A DNA stretch of 64,000 nucleotides, from assembly GCA_022072175.1 (NCBI GenBank), contig JAJVIE010000003.1:900001-964000 (forward strand), read 5' to 3'. The stretch is from Candidatus Omnitrophota bacterium. Its GTDB lineage: Bacteria > Omnitrophota > Gorgyraeia > 2-02-FULL-51-18. The position numbers were made by a program, and so were the translations under genes. The notes beneath the pieces were generated by a model. The model saw nothing but the letters and a program-made list of their open reading frames with translations, was not told where the DNA came from and made no database searches. Numbering within the stretch: the stretch's first letter is position 1; each line of letters begins with the position of its first letter. Below, piece after piece: positions 44,272 through 53,198 of the stretch.

Positions 44272-45542
44272 CACTCATCCTCCGAAGTGACCCGGAACAC
44301 CTCGTCCGGGGTCGTGAGCCCAGCGAAGCACTTCTTGATCGCGTCGTCCCGGAGGGTGGTCATTCCCTTGGACACCGCGTAATCCTTGATCTCGTAGGCG
44401 GACGAGCGCTTGAGGATCATCTCCCGGATGTTGTCGTCGATCATCAGCGTTTCGAGCACGCCCATGCGCCCCTTGTACCCGGTCTGGCTGCATTTCTCGC
44501 AACCCTTGCCCCGGTGGAAGACCCGCTTCTTGGGGTCGGGCTCGATACGGTCCGGGTCGACATTGAGCTGTTTGAGGACCTCCGGCGAGAGCTCCACGCG
44601 CTCTTTGCAGGCATCGCAGACCTTGCGGCACAGCCGCTGAGCCGCCACCAGGATGACGCTGGAAGAGATCAGGAAGGGCTCGACCCCCATGTCCACCAAA
44701 CGGGCGACCGCTCCGGCCGCGTCGTTGGTGTGCAGGGTGCTGAGCACCAGCTGTCCGGTCAGAGAGGCCTTGATCGCGATATCGGCGGTTTCCGAGTCGC
44801 GGATCTCACCCACCATGACGATGTCCGGGCTCTGCCGCAGGATCGCGCGCAGGCCGCTGGCGAAATCCATGCCCACTTCGGCCTTTGTCTGGATCTGGGT
44901 GATGCCGCGCACCTGGTACTCGATGGGGTCCTCGATCGTGATGATGTTCTTCTCGGGCGTGTTGAGCTGATTGAGGATCGAGTACAGCGTCGTCGACTTG
45001 CCGCTGCCGGTGGGACCCGTGATCAGGATCATCCCGAAGGGCCGGCGGATGGCTTCCTTGAAATTATTGAGCGTCTCCGGCAGGAAACCCAGCCGGTCCA
45101 GACCCAGACTGAGGGACTCCTTGTCGAGGATACGCATGACGATCTTTCCGCCGCTGTACACCGGCAGGACCGAGACGCGGAAATCCAGCTCCTTCTCCTT
45201 GAACCGCATCTTGAAACGTCCATCCTGCGGGATCCGGCTTTCGGTGATGTCCATCCGTGAGAGGATCTTGATGCGGGTCAGCACGGCGTTCTGGTTCTGC
45301 TTGGGGATCGGCGGCATCTCCTGCAGGGCTCCGTCGATCCGGTAGCGCACGCGCACGGCCTTCTCGAACGGCTCGATATGGATGTCGCTGGCGCCGCGTT
45401 TCATCGCCTCGTGGAGGACGCCGTTGACGATACGGACGACGGGAGCGTCCTCGGCCAGACCGCTATGGACCGCGTCCAGATCATCGTCCTGCTGACCCTC
45501 CTCTTCCTGCGGCGGTGAGTTCTTGAGCGGGTCGTCGGCCAT
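44271..45542 (-). CDS. PilB/GspE-type ATPase lacking the MshEN domain
   Basis: The 423-aa hexameric ATPase starts with an acidic linker and goes straight to the N2 domain (SDIHIEPFEKAVRVRYRIDG). Walker A is GPTGSGKST, the Asp box follows, Walker B is IVMVGEIRDSETADIAI and the His box is LSTLHTNDA. A four-Cys zinc clip (CDAC...CEKC) is present. The GspE/MshE N-terminal domain is missing; a free-standing one is encoded two genes upstream. It is coupled to the preceding ATPase gene (TGATG) and to pilC. Confidence 0.93.
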   Translation of the reverse strand: MADDPLKNSPPQEEEGQQDDDLDAVHSGLAEDAPVVRIVNGVLHEAMKRGASDIHIEPFEKAVRVRYRIDGALQEMPPIPKQNQNAVLTRIKILSRMDITESRIPQDGRFKMRFKEKELDFRVSVLPVYSGGKIVMRILDKESLSLGLDRLGFLPETLNNFKEAIRRPFGMILITGPTGSGKSTTLYSILNQLNTPEKNIITIEDPIEYQVRGITQIQTKAEVGMDFASGLRAILRQSPDIVMVGEIRDSETADIAIKASLTGQLVLSTLHTNDAAGAVARLVDMGVEPFLISSSVILVAAQRLCRKVCDACKERVELSPEVLKQLNVDPDRIEPDPKKRVFHRGKGCEKCSQTGYKGRMGVLETLMIDDNIREMILKRSSAYEIKDYAVSKGMTTLRDDAIKKCFAGLTTPDEVFRVTSEDE

Positions 45543-47251
45543 CAGATCACCTCGTCCTTGACGGTCACGCGCATGACCTCTTCGGGCGTCGTCGTCCCCG
45601 CGAGCACCTTGGCGGCGCCGTTCTCGCGGAGCGTCATCATCCCGAGCTTACGCCCGGCTTTCTTGACCTCGTACTCCGGGGCGCCCTGGAGGATCATCTC
45701 CTTGATCTCGGTGGTGATGGTCATCGCTTCCAGGAGCACCGCGCGGCCCCAGTAGCCCGTCCCCGCGCAGGCCTTGCAGCCCTTACCGCGGAAGAAGACC
45801 GGCTTCTTGGCCAGCTTGCCGGGGTCGATGGACAGTTCCTTGAGGAGCTCGGCGGAGGGTTCGTAGGATTCCTTGCACTTGTCGCAGATCCTGCGGACGA
45901 GACGCTGAGAGCCGGCCATCAGGAGGCTCGAAGTGATCAGGAACGGCTCGATGCCCATATTGAGGAACCGCGTGATCGCGCCGGGGGCGGTCGTCGCGTG
46001 CAGGGTGCTCAACACCAGATGCCCCGTCATGGCGGCCTTGATGGCGATGTTGGCCGTCTCGTTGTCGCGGATCTCTCCGACGAGGATCACGTCCGGGTCC
46101 TGACGCAGGATGGAGCGCAGCGCCGACGCGAAAGTCAGGTCGACCTCCGGCCGCACGGCGACCTGGTTGATGCCTTCCATTTGGATCTCGACGGGGTCCT
46201 CGACGGTGACGATGTTGATGCTGGGCTTGTCGACGTGCTTGAGCACCGAATACAGCGTGCGCGTCTTGCCCGAGCCTGTGGGGCCGCAGACCACGATCAT
46301 GCCGTGAGGATGATCGGCGGCCTTCTTCAGGGTATCCAGCGGGTTGGCCTCGAAGCCGAGCTTGTCCAGCTTGAGCTCCGCCTGACCCTTGTCCATCACG
46401 CGCATGACGACCTTCTCGCCGAAGTACGTCGGCAGTACGGACACGCGAAGGTCGACCTCGTTCTCCTGCAGTTTGATACGGAACCTCCCGTCCTGGGGGA
46501 TCCGGTGTTCGGCGATGTCGAGGTTGGACATGACCTTGATGCGCGAGACCACGCCCGGATGCATCGCTCTCGGAGCGACCACCCCCTCCTGCAGGAGCCC
46601 GTCGACGCGGTAGCGGACGCGCATCTGCTTCTCCTCCGGCTCCACGAAGATGTCGCTCGAGCGTCTCAGCACCGCCTCGGTCAGGATGGAGTTGGTCAGC
46701 TTGACCACCGGCTCGACGTCCTGGATCTTGTCGTCGGTCTCGGACCAGTCCTGCGTGACGTACTTGCGGGCGGCCTCCTTCTTATCCTCCTTGACCGTCT
46801 GCACGCCGGCGGTCGTGACGGTGTAGTGCGTCTCGATCGCTTCCCGGATCTCCTTTTCGCTGGCCAGCACCAGGCGGATCTCGAGACCGGTCATCAGTTT
46901 GATATCGTCGACCGCGTGCACGTTCATGGGATCGGAGATCGCCAGCGTCAGCGTCTTGGCGAAGCGGGAGATGGGCATGAGGCAGTAGCGCTCGGCCATT
47001 TTGCGCGGGACGACGGCCAGCGCGTCGGTCTGTACCTTGTAGCGGGACAGGTGGATGGCGGGGATGCTCAGCTCGGCGGACAACAGCTCCAAGAGATCGT
47101 CCCGGGAGATGTGACCGAGACTGACGAGGATGTTGCCGATGCTTTCTTTGGTCTGCTTCTGGACCGCGAGCGCCTCGTCCAGCTGGGCCTGATCGATCAG
47201 GTTGTTCTGGACCAGGAGCGTCGTCAGGCGGTCCTTAAGACTGGAAGCCAC
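45542..47251 (-). CDS. pilB: PilB-type pilus extension ATPase with N-terminal MshEN domain
   Basis: The 569-aa protein has a GspE_N/MshEN domain (about 1-140, in tandem 24-residue motifs DRLTTLLVQNNLI and SIGNILVSLGHIS), the N2 domain, Walker A GPTGSGKTRTLYS, Walker B VILVGEIRDNETANIAI and the His box LSTLHATTA. A zinc clip (CDKC...CKAC) is present. In the N2 domain the usual SDIHIEP reads SDIFVEP, so the family His is lost. The start is GTG at 47251 after GGAGGGAGGGG. It probably powers extension together with the second ATPase. Confidence 0.94.
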   Translation of the reverse strand: MASSLKDRLTTLLVQNNLIDQAQLDEALAVQKQTKESIGNILVSLGHISRDDLLELLSAELSIPAIHLSRYKVQTDALAVVPRKMAERYCLMPISRFAKTLTLAISDPMNVHAVDDIKLMTGLEIRLVLASEKEIREAIETHYTVTTAGVQTVKEDKKEAARKYVTQDWSETDDKIQDVEPVVKLTNSILTEAVLRRSSDIFVEPEEKQMRVRYRVDGLLQEGVVAPRAMHPGVVSRIKVMSNLDIAEHRIPQDGRFRIKLQENEVDLRVSVLPTYFGEKVVMRVMDKGQAELKLDKLGFEANPLDTLKKAADHPHGMIVVCGPTGSGKTRTLYSVLKHVDKPSINIVTVEDPVEIQMEGINQVAVRPEVDLTFASALRSILRQDPDVILVGEIRDNETANIAIKAAMTGHLVLSTLHATTAPGAITRFLNMGIEPFLITSSLLMAGSQRLVRRICDKCKESYEPSAELLKELSIDPGKLAKKPVFFRGKGCKACAGTGYWGRAVLLEAMTITTEIKEMILQGAPEYEVKKAGRKLGMMTLRENGAAKVLAGTTTPEEVMRVTVKDEVI

Positions 47252-47266
47252 GCGCCCCTCCCTCCG

Positions 47267-47704
47267 CTAGATCTGGTAACACCGCTTGATCGCGTCGTTG
47301 ACGTCCGTCTGAGTGGTGACGAAGACCTGGATCTTGAACTTGGTCAGCATCTCGACGTCCTCGACGGCCTGTTGGTTGAGCGGATTGGACATGGCCACGG
47401 TCAGCGTACTGCCGACCTTGTCGACGGCCACCAGGCCGTACTGCGTGGCGACGTTCTGCGGGATGAGCTTGCCCACCTCCGCGTCGATCTCGTATCCGGC
47501 CAGGGGCAGGTACGGAAAACCGTACTGCGCCGTCAGCGCCTGGGCGATCGCCTCCTCGGAGATCACGCCCATCGAGACGAGGACCTGCCCGAGGAGCCCG
47601 CCCTTCTCTTTTTGCAGGCCCAGCGCCTTGTCCAGGTCGGCCTGCGTGATGAGCTTGGTGTCGACGAGCAGTTCACCGAGTTGTTTGGTGATGATCCGTT
47701 TCAT
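47267..47704 (-). CDS. Stand-alone MshEN (GspE N-terminal) domain protein
   Basis: The 145-aa protein consists only of the GspE_N/MshEN domain, with the two 24-residue motifs KQLGELLVDTKLITQADLDK and GLLGQVLVSMGVISEEAIAQ and then a short alpha/beta part. In PilB/MshE proteins this domain binds c-di-GMP or ATPase partners. The Arg of each RLG motif is replaced here (Gln8 and Leu37), which makes c-di-GMP binding doubtful. It lies between pilT and the full-length pilB, next to an ATPase that lacks the domain. Confidence 0.88.
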   Translation of the reverse strand: MKRIITKQLGELLVDTKLITQADLDKALGLQKEKGGLLGQVLVSMGVISEEAIAQALTAQYGFPYLPLAGYEIDAEVGKLIPQNVATQYGLVAVDKVGSTLTVAMSNPLNQQAVEDVEMLTKFKIQVFVTTQTDVNDAIKRCYQI

Positions 47705-47705
47705 C

Positions 47706-48770
47706 TTACCCCAGCAGTTTTTCGAGCTCCGGCACGTTGGAGGAGCGGCTGATCGCGTTCTCGCGCGTGATCTTCTTCTCGCGGTAGAGCTCGGCCAGGC
47801 TCATGTTGAGCGTCTTCATCCCCTCTTTCTGGCCCATCTGGATCTGCGAGTAGATCTGATGGGTCTTTTGGTCGCGGATCAGCGTCCGCACGGCGGTGTT
47901 GGCGATCAGGATCTCCGCGGCCAGGCACAGACCCCCGCCGACCTTGGGCAGGAGCTGCTGGGAGATGACCGACTGCAGAACGAAGGACACCTGCACGCGC
48001 ACCTGCTGCTGCTGGTGCGCCGGGAACACGTCGATGATACGGTTGACCGACTGGACCGCGTCCGGAGTATGCAGGGTCGCGAAGACCAGGTGGCCCGTTT
48101 CGGCGACCGTCAGCGCGATCTCGATGGTCTCCAGGTCGCGCATCTCACCGATCAGGATGACGTCGGGATCCTGACGCAGCACGTGCTTGAGCGCGTTGGA
48201 GAACCCCTTGGTGTCCTGACCGACCTCGCGCTGATTGATCAGCGACTGCTTGTTCTTGAAGATGAACTCGATCGGGTCCTCGATCGTGACGATGTGCACG
48301 TTCTGTGTCTGGTTGATGTGATCGATCATCGCCGCCAGCGTGGTGGTCTTGCCGCTGCCGGTGGCTCCGGTGACCAGCACCAGACCGCTCGGCCGCGCGG
48401 TGAGGTCCTCGGCGACATGGACCGGGAACCCGATCTTCTCGAACGACATCGGTTCGAACGGGAGCGCGCGGATGGCGGCGCCCATCGCGCTCTTCTGGTA
48501 GAAGAGGTTGACACGGAAACGCCCCAGGTCCGGCACGCCGAAGGAGTAGTCGAGCTCACGGTCCCGTTCGAAGAGCTTGATGCGCTCTTCGGAGAGGTTC
48601 TCCCTGAGCAGACGCATCATATGATCGTGAGTGAAGGGTTTTTCCGAGATGTACACCAGGTCCCCGTCGACGCGGATGGACGGCCTGACACCGTCGCCGA
48701 TATGCAGGTCGGAGGCGCGGTTCTTGAGCGTGTACTCGAGGAGCTCCACCATCGTCGGTTCGCCGTTCAT
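47706..48770 (-). CDS. pilT: Pilus retraction ATPase PilT
   Basis: PilT powers retraction. The 354-aa protein has the PilT N-terminal domain (ASDLHIGDGVRPSIRVDGDL), Walker A GATGSGKTTTLAAMI, Walker B DVILIGEMRDLETIEIAL, the His boxes GHLVFATLHT and the C-terminal AVRTLIRDQK variant of the AIRNLIRE motif, plus IQMGQKEGMKTLNMSLAEL. It follows the degenerate-GGDEF gene by 31 bp and is probably in the same transcript. Confidence 0.96.
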   Translation of the reverse strand: MNGEPTMVELLEYTLKNRASDLHIGDGVRPSIRVDGDLVYISEKPFTHDHMMRLLRENLSEERIKLFERDRELDYSFGVPDLGRFRVNLFYQKSAMGAAIRALPFEPMSFEKIGFPVHVAEDLTARPSGLVLVTGATGSGKTTTLAAMIDHINQTQNVHIVTIEDPIEFIFKNKQSLINQREVGQDTKGFSNALKHVLRQDPDVILIGEMRDLETIEIALTVAETGHLVFATLHTPDAVQSVNRIIDVFPAHQQQQVRVQVSFVLQSVISQQLLPKVGGGLCLAAEILIANTAVRTLIRDQKTHQIYSQIQMGQKEGMKTLNMSLAELYREKKITRENAISRSSNVPELEKLLG

Positions 48771-48801
48771 CGTCCTGCCTCCCTTCGGGTCATCGGGATC
48801 G

Positions 48802-49677
48802 TCACGCGAATGCCTCCACCGGCTTGGCGCTCCCGCGCGCCGTACGCACCCGGCTCTGGGCCTTGAGGAAAAGCTGTTCGGCCGAAGCGCCGTCGAGCGG
48901 ATTCTCGCTGATGCCGGCGTACACCCGCATCTCCGAGCCGAACATATCCGACGCGGCGATGCCGCGGCAGACTCCCTCGACGATCTCGATGGCCTTCTTC
49001 TTGTTCTTGTCGGGCAGGATCAGCGCGAATTCATTGCGCCCGAGACGCGCGGCCCGGTCGAACTCCGACAGGGGCTTCTCGAGCTCCCGGGCGATCCGCT
49101 TGAGCAGGTCCTCGACGGCGGCCTCGCCCTTCTCCGCGGCCAGCACCTCCAACCGGTCGATGCTGAAGACCGCGAACGAACAGGGGCGCTGATAGTGCCC
49201 CGCGCGCTGGATCTCCTCGTTGAGCCGCTCGCGGATGTACGTGGCGTTGTGCAAGCCCGTCAGCTTGTCCTTCATGGACAAGCGCTCGACCTTTTCGAGC
49301 AGTTCCTTGGCGTTGAGAGAGATGAGCCGGAGGCTCTTGGACAGCTCCTCGATCTCCTCACTGCCGCCTTTGATCTCCGGCGTTTCGTCGACCTGACCGC
49401 TGGCGATCCTGCGAGCGGCCTCGGTGGCATCAGCGATCGGCGTGACCAACTGCTTGGTGACCTGCAGACCGAGGAACGACAGCGTGAGACTGCAGGCGGT
49501 CACAAGGCCGATGGTGGTCAGATTGGAGCTGGTGGCTTCGAACGGGAACTTCACGAACAACGACGCGATGTAGACGCCCACGAGGATCGGCAGGAGCGAC
49601 ATCAGACAGAACGCGAGCAGGAGCTTGTAACGCAAGCGTGACTGCATGTTTTGCAGGCCCTGGACAAGAGGAGTCAT
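48802..49677 (-). CDS. HAMP-GGDEF membrane protein with degenerate signature
   Basis: The 291-aa protein has two N-terminal transmembrane helices (about 18-42 and 55-72), a HAMP-like linker (about 73-130) and a GGDEF-fold domain (about 133-285, KDKLTGLHNATYIRERLNEE). The active-site signature is GRNEF (213-217) instead of GGDEF, and the upstream nucleotide-site residues (usual FKxxND) read IDRLEVLAAEKG. It is probably not a diguanylate cyclase but may still bind GTP or c-di-GMP. It leads the pilT-pilB string. ATG 49677 follows AAAGGA. Confidence 0.88.
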   Translation of the reverse strand: MTPLVQGLQNMQSRLRYKLLLAFCLMSLLPILVGVYIASLFVKFPFEATSSNLTTIGLVTACSLTLSFLGLQVTKQLVTPIADATEAARRIASGQVDETPEIKGGSEEIEELSKSLRLISLNAKELLEKVERLSMKDKLTGLHNATYIRERLNEEIQRAGHYQRPCSFAVFSIDRLEVLAAEKGEAAVEDLLKRIARELEKPLSEFDRAARLGRNEFALILPDKNKKKAIEIVEGVCRGIAASDMFGSEMRVYAGISENPLDGASAEQLFLKAQSRVRTARGSAKPVEAFA

Positions 49678-49704
49678 GGTTATTTTTGTCCTTTCTTGAT
49701 TAAA

Positions 49705-49733
49705 AGAATATAACAAATGTTAATTTTAGTCAA
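49705..49733 (-). promoter_or_regulatory. Promoter of the GGDEF-pilT-pilB-pilC unit
   Basis: In an AT-rich stretch, TTGACT (49728-49733), a 17-bp spacer and TATTCT (49705-49710) form a candidate promoter; a TATATT two bases further upstream would give a 15-bp spacer. The 162-bp gap between rodA and this gene otherwise holds only GC-rich sequence with no clear terminator. Confidence 0.6.
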
Positions 49734-49838
49734 TAGTGATTAAATAAATCGATTTCTATTGTATTTGCGGGGGTTACGACGGTCCGGGCGGGCCCTCAAC
49801 GGCCCCGGCGAGAGCTCGAGCGAGCGCGGGCGGCTTTC

Positions 49839-50933
49839 CTAGAATAAAGGCCGGTGGCGGCGGATGCTGATCAGCAACCCGATCATGGACAGTGTGGTGA
49901 CCAGCGAAGTGCCCCCGTAGCTGACCAGCGGTAGCGGCACGCCCACGACCGGCAGAAGGCCCATGGTCATACCGAGATTGATGAAGGCCTGCATGCCCAG
50001 AAGAGCCGAGATCCCGCAGGCCAACTGCGACCCGAAGCGTTCAGGGGTCTGCGCCGCGATGATGAAGCCCCTGCGGACCAGCACCCAGAAAAGCGCGAAC
50101 AGCGCCGAGCAGAGCAAAAACCCGCCCTCCTCCCCCACCACTCCGAAGATGAAATCCGTGTGCCGCTCGGGCAGGAAATGCAGTTGGTTCTGTGTGCCGC
50201 CCATGAAACCCTTGCCCAACAGCCCGCCGGATCCGATCGCGATCTTGGATTGGATGATGGTGTAACCTGCGCCGAGCGGATCCAGGTCGGGATTGAGGAA
50301 CACAAGGATACGGTTCCTCTGGTACTCACGAAGGAAGTGGAAGAACACGGGGCTGAGCGCCAGCCCCAGCCCGAGCAAACCCAGGATGACCCGCCCCCTG
50401 AACCCCCACAGGTACAGCATCGCGAAGAAAGCCGGCATCAACAGCAGTCCCGTACCCAGGTCCGGCTCCTTGAGGATGAGCAGGAACGGCACGCCCACGA
50501 TGATGAACGGCAAGAGGGCGCGGGCGCGCGACTGATACTCGCGCCGGTTCTCGGCGAAGAACCGCGCCAGGACCAGGATCACCGCGAGTTTGGCCAGCTC
50601 CGAGGGCTGAAAACTGAACAGCCCCAGATGCAGCCAACGGCGCGCCCCCAACCGGGGCGGCGTGAAGAGGACCGCCACCAGGAGCACCAGGGTCAACGCG
50701 TACAACGGCCAGGCGATGTCGGACAGCCGCAGATAGTTGAACCGCGAGACCATCAACATCGCCAAGAGAGCGACCCCCATCCAGATCACCTGCTTGGTCG
50801 CCAGGGTCTGGTCGAACGTCATGCCCGTACGGAACGAGGCGCTATACACGTTGGCGATGCCGATCGCGAAGATCAAAAGCGGCGTGATCAAGAGCGTCCG
50901 GTCCACGCCCTTGAGGTCGAAGAGGGGCTTCAC
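49839..50933 (-). CDS. rodA: Rod-shape peptidoglycan glycosyltransferase RodA
   Basis: RodA is the SEDS-family transglycosylase of the elongasome. The 364-aa protein has about ten transmembrane helices and SEDS motifs: RFNYLRLSDIAWPLY, PSELAKLAVILVLARF, LIILKEPDLGTGLLL (seen as LILKEPDLGTGLLLMPAF) and VVGVPLPLVSYGGTSLVTTL. The GTG at 50933 overlaps the mrdA stop (GTGA), so the polymerase and its PBP2 partner are co-translated. Confidence 0.97.
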   Translation of the reverse strand: MKPLFDLKGVDRTLLITPLLIFAIGIANVYSASFRTGMTFDQTLATKQVIWMGVALLAMLMVSRFNYLRLSDIAWPLYALTLVLLVAVLFTPPRLGARRWLHLGLFSFQPSELAKLAVILVLARFFAENRREYQSRARALLPFIIVGVPFLLILKEPDLGTGLLLMPAFFAMLYLWGFRGRVILGLLGLGLALSPVFFHFLREYQRNRILVFLNPDLDPLGAGYTIIQSKIAIGSGGLLGKGFMGGTQNQLHFLPERHTDFIFGVVGEEGGFLLCSALFALFWVLVRRGFIIAAQTPERFGSQLACGISALLGMQAFINLGMTMGLLPVVGVPLPLVSYGGTSLVTTLSMIGLLISIRRHRPLF

Positions 50934-52675
50934 GCGTAACCCTCCTTGACGAGCCAGCCGAAGACCTGCGAGGCGATCTTGGCGGCCGAGACACCGCCGC
51001 GGCCGCCGTGCTCGAGGAACACCACCATCGCCGCCCGGGGCTTATCCGAGGGCGCGTAACCGACGAACCAGGCATGCGTCCGGTCCTTGCCCGACTGGGC
51101 GGTGCCGGTCTTACCCGCCACTCGTGTCCCCTCGGCGCGCGACAACCGCCCCGTTCCGGTATCCGTGTTGACGACGGCGTCCATGCCTTCCTTGACGGCT
51201 CGGAGCACCGCGGGGTCGATCTTGAGCGCCTTGAAGGACGGTTCATAGGCCTTTTGACCGTCGATCTCTTTGACCAGGTGCGGCCGAGGCAGGCGCCCAT
51301 CGAGAGCGACCGCGGAGACCATCAGCGCGGCCTGTATCGGCGTCACCTGCAGATAACCCTGACCGATCGAGAGGTTGGCCGTCTCGCCATCGAACCAACC
51401 GGTCCCGCGCGCCGAACGCTTCCACGCCCGCGAGGGCACGAACCCCGACTTCTCATTGGGCAGGTCCACACCCGTCGGTTTGGACATCCCCAGGTCGAGA
51501 CTGAGCGCGTGGATCGCGTCGGCTCCGGCCGCCAGCCCCGCGTTGTAGAAATACACGTTGCAGGAATGCGCCATCGCCTGGCGCAGGTCCTGCGAACCGT
51601 GTCCGGTCTCTTTCCAACAGCCGAACCGGATACCGCCGATCACGGCCTGTCCGGGACAGTAGATCGTGCTGTGCGGGGTCATGCGGCCCTTCTGCAACGC
51701 GGCCAGCGCCGTCACGATCTTGTAGATAGACCCGGGCGGATGACCGCCGTGGATGGCGCGGTCGAGCATGGGGGCCAGCTCGTCCTTGAGGTATTTGCCG
51801 ACATCGCGCCGGCCCTTGGCTGTCGCGAAGAGATTGGGATCGAACGATGGAGAGCTGTTGACGGACAGGATGCCGCCGTCGGCAAGGTCGATGACGACAA
51901 CGGCGCCCTTGGTCCCCTCGAGTTGTTGTTGCACGAATTTCTGCAGTTCCGCGTCCACGGACAGCCGGACGTCCTTACCGTCCCGGGGCTCCCGGACACC
52001 GAGGGCGCGCAGGAGCTTGCCTCGGCTGTTGACCTCGATCTGCAATCCACCGGACGTGCCGTGCAGAGTGCTCTCGTAGGATCTCTCGAGACCGTCACGA
52101 CCCAGCCAGTCACGCTCGCGGTAACCGTAGACCTCGAGCTCGTCCTTTTCGGTCTGGTTCATCGGGCCGATGTAGCCGGTCAGATGCGCCGCGGCGTCCC
52201 CGTAAGGATAGACCCGCTGAGGGCGGGTCTCGATGATGATGCCGGGCAGGGTGTCCAGTAACTCCTCGATGCGCACCGCTTTCTCGGCGCCGATATCCTC
52301 GGCCAGGATGACAGTGTTGAACGCCCCCGCTTTTCTGCGGTCCTTGAAACGCTTCTCCAGCGTCTCGGCGCTCTCACCGAGGATCCGGGAGAGGATCTCG
52401 GAGGTGCGGCGCACGTCCCCCTTCTTCAGCTCCCAAGGTACCGCCGAGCAGTTGAAGCTCAGCCGGCTGGTCGCCAGCGCCCGGCCTTTGCGGTCGAGCA
52501 GTTTGCCCCGGGTCCCCTCCAGGAAAACGACACGGATGCGGTTCTTCTCGGAAAGTTCATGATAGTAGGCGCCTTTGAGCACCTGCATTCGAAAAAGATT
52601 GAAGAGCAGGAGCGCGTACAGGACCAGCGCGATGAGCGCCAGCCGCTCGGCTCGGTTAGCGGCCGGTACGGCCAT
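50930..52675 (-). CDS. mrdA: Penicillin-binding protein 2 (elongation transpeptidase)
   Basis: PBP2 cross-links peptidoglycan during elongation. The 581-aa protein has one N-terminal transmembrane helix (about 12-30), a dimerisation/pedestal domain (about 40-240) and a class B transpeptidase domain. Active-site motifs are GHPPGSIYKIV (SxxK), AHSCNVYFY (SxN) and AGKTGTAQS (KTG). ATG 52675 overlaps the mreD end by 20 bp; longer in-frame readings cover mreD and add no signal. Confidence 0.96.
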   Translation of the reverse strand: MAVPAANRAERLALIALVLYALLLFNLFRMQVLKGAYYHELSEKNRIRVVFLEGTRGKLLDRKGRALATSRLSFNCSAVPWELKKGDVRRTSEILSRILGESAETLEKRFKDRRKAGAFNTVILAEDIGAEKAVRIEELLDTLPGIIIETRPQRVYPYGDAAAHLTGYIGPMNQTEKDELEVYGYRERDWLGRDGLERSYESTLHGTSGGLQIEVNSRGKLLRALGVREPRDGKDVRLSVDAELQKFVQQQLEGTKGAVVVIDLADGGILSVNSSPSFDPNLFATAKGRRDVGKYLKDELAPMLDRAIHGGHPPGSIYKIVTALAALQKGRMTPHSTIYCPGQAVIGGIRFGCWKETGHGSQDLRQAMAHSCNVYFYNAGLAAGADAIHALSLDLGMSKPTGVDLPNEKSGFVPSRAWKRSARGTGWFDGETANLSIGQGYLQVTPIQAALMVSAVALDGRLPRPHLVKEIDGQKAYEPSFKALKIDPAVLRAVKEGMDAVVNTDTGTGRLSRAEGTRVAGKTGTAQSGKDRTHAWFVGYAPSDKPRAAMVVFLEHGGRGGVSAAKIASQVFGWLVKEGYA

Positions 52676-53198
52676 ACCAACCCCCTGCCGGACCGATGCG
52701 TCCACCGCGGCGGGAAGGGCGCGGCCGCGAGCGGCGCAGCAGGCGGAACACCGGCGGAGCCGCCAGGGCGGTCCAGAACCAGCCCGGTGACCACACCGAC
52801 AGCCACAGCGCCTCGACAACACCCGGCCCGTCCACCTCCGAGGCGGTGCCCGCCAGGTGAGCGCCGGCCGTCAGGAAGACCGTCCACACGGCCGGTAGCA
52901 GCACCTGGGTCGCGAGACTGTCCCGGAACAACTGTCCCGACAATAATCCCGTCAATAACCCCGACAGCGTGTAGGGCACCACGAGCGGACCGAAGCGGCC
53001 CGGCACGAGCACCTCCAACAAGGCTCCGGCGAAAAGCCCGGCGGCCGCGCCCGCAAGAGCGCCTTCGTAGAGCGCGATGTACACGACGCCGATGAGCACC
53101 AGCGCGGGAGGCGATCCGGGCAGAGCGTAATGCACCGCGTTCTGCGCCAGGTACAGGCCGAGGATCGTCAGCGCGTTGACGGCGACGCTATTCGACAC
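52656..53198 (-). CDS. mreD: Rod shape-determining protein MreD
   Basis: The 180-aa protein has about six predicted transmembrane helices and, although MreD is poorly conserved, its position after mreC, its length and the EGALAGAAAGLFAGALLEVL segment fit the family. It ends with an Arg/Pro/Gly-rich tail that overlaps mrdA. The start is GTG at 53198, which overlaps the mreC end by 11 bp and has an AGGTGA site. Confidence 0.88.
   Translation of the reverse strand: MSNSVAVNALTILGLYLAQNAVHYALPGSPPALVLIGVVYIALYEGALAGAAAGLFAGALLEVLVPGRFGPLVVPYTLSGLLTGLLSGQLFRDSLATQVLLPAVWTVFLTAGAHLAGTASEVDGPGVVEALWLSVWSPGWFWTALAAPPVFRLLRRSRPRPSRRGGRIGPAGGWYGRTGR

Noticed and set aside
45998-47752. Plus-strand reading frame opposite the pilB region
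   Set aside because: It crosses two real genes and their boundary and has no recognisable domain; typical GC-rich shadow.
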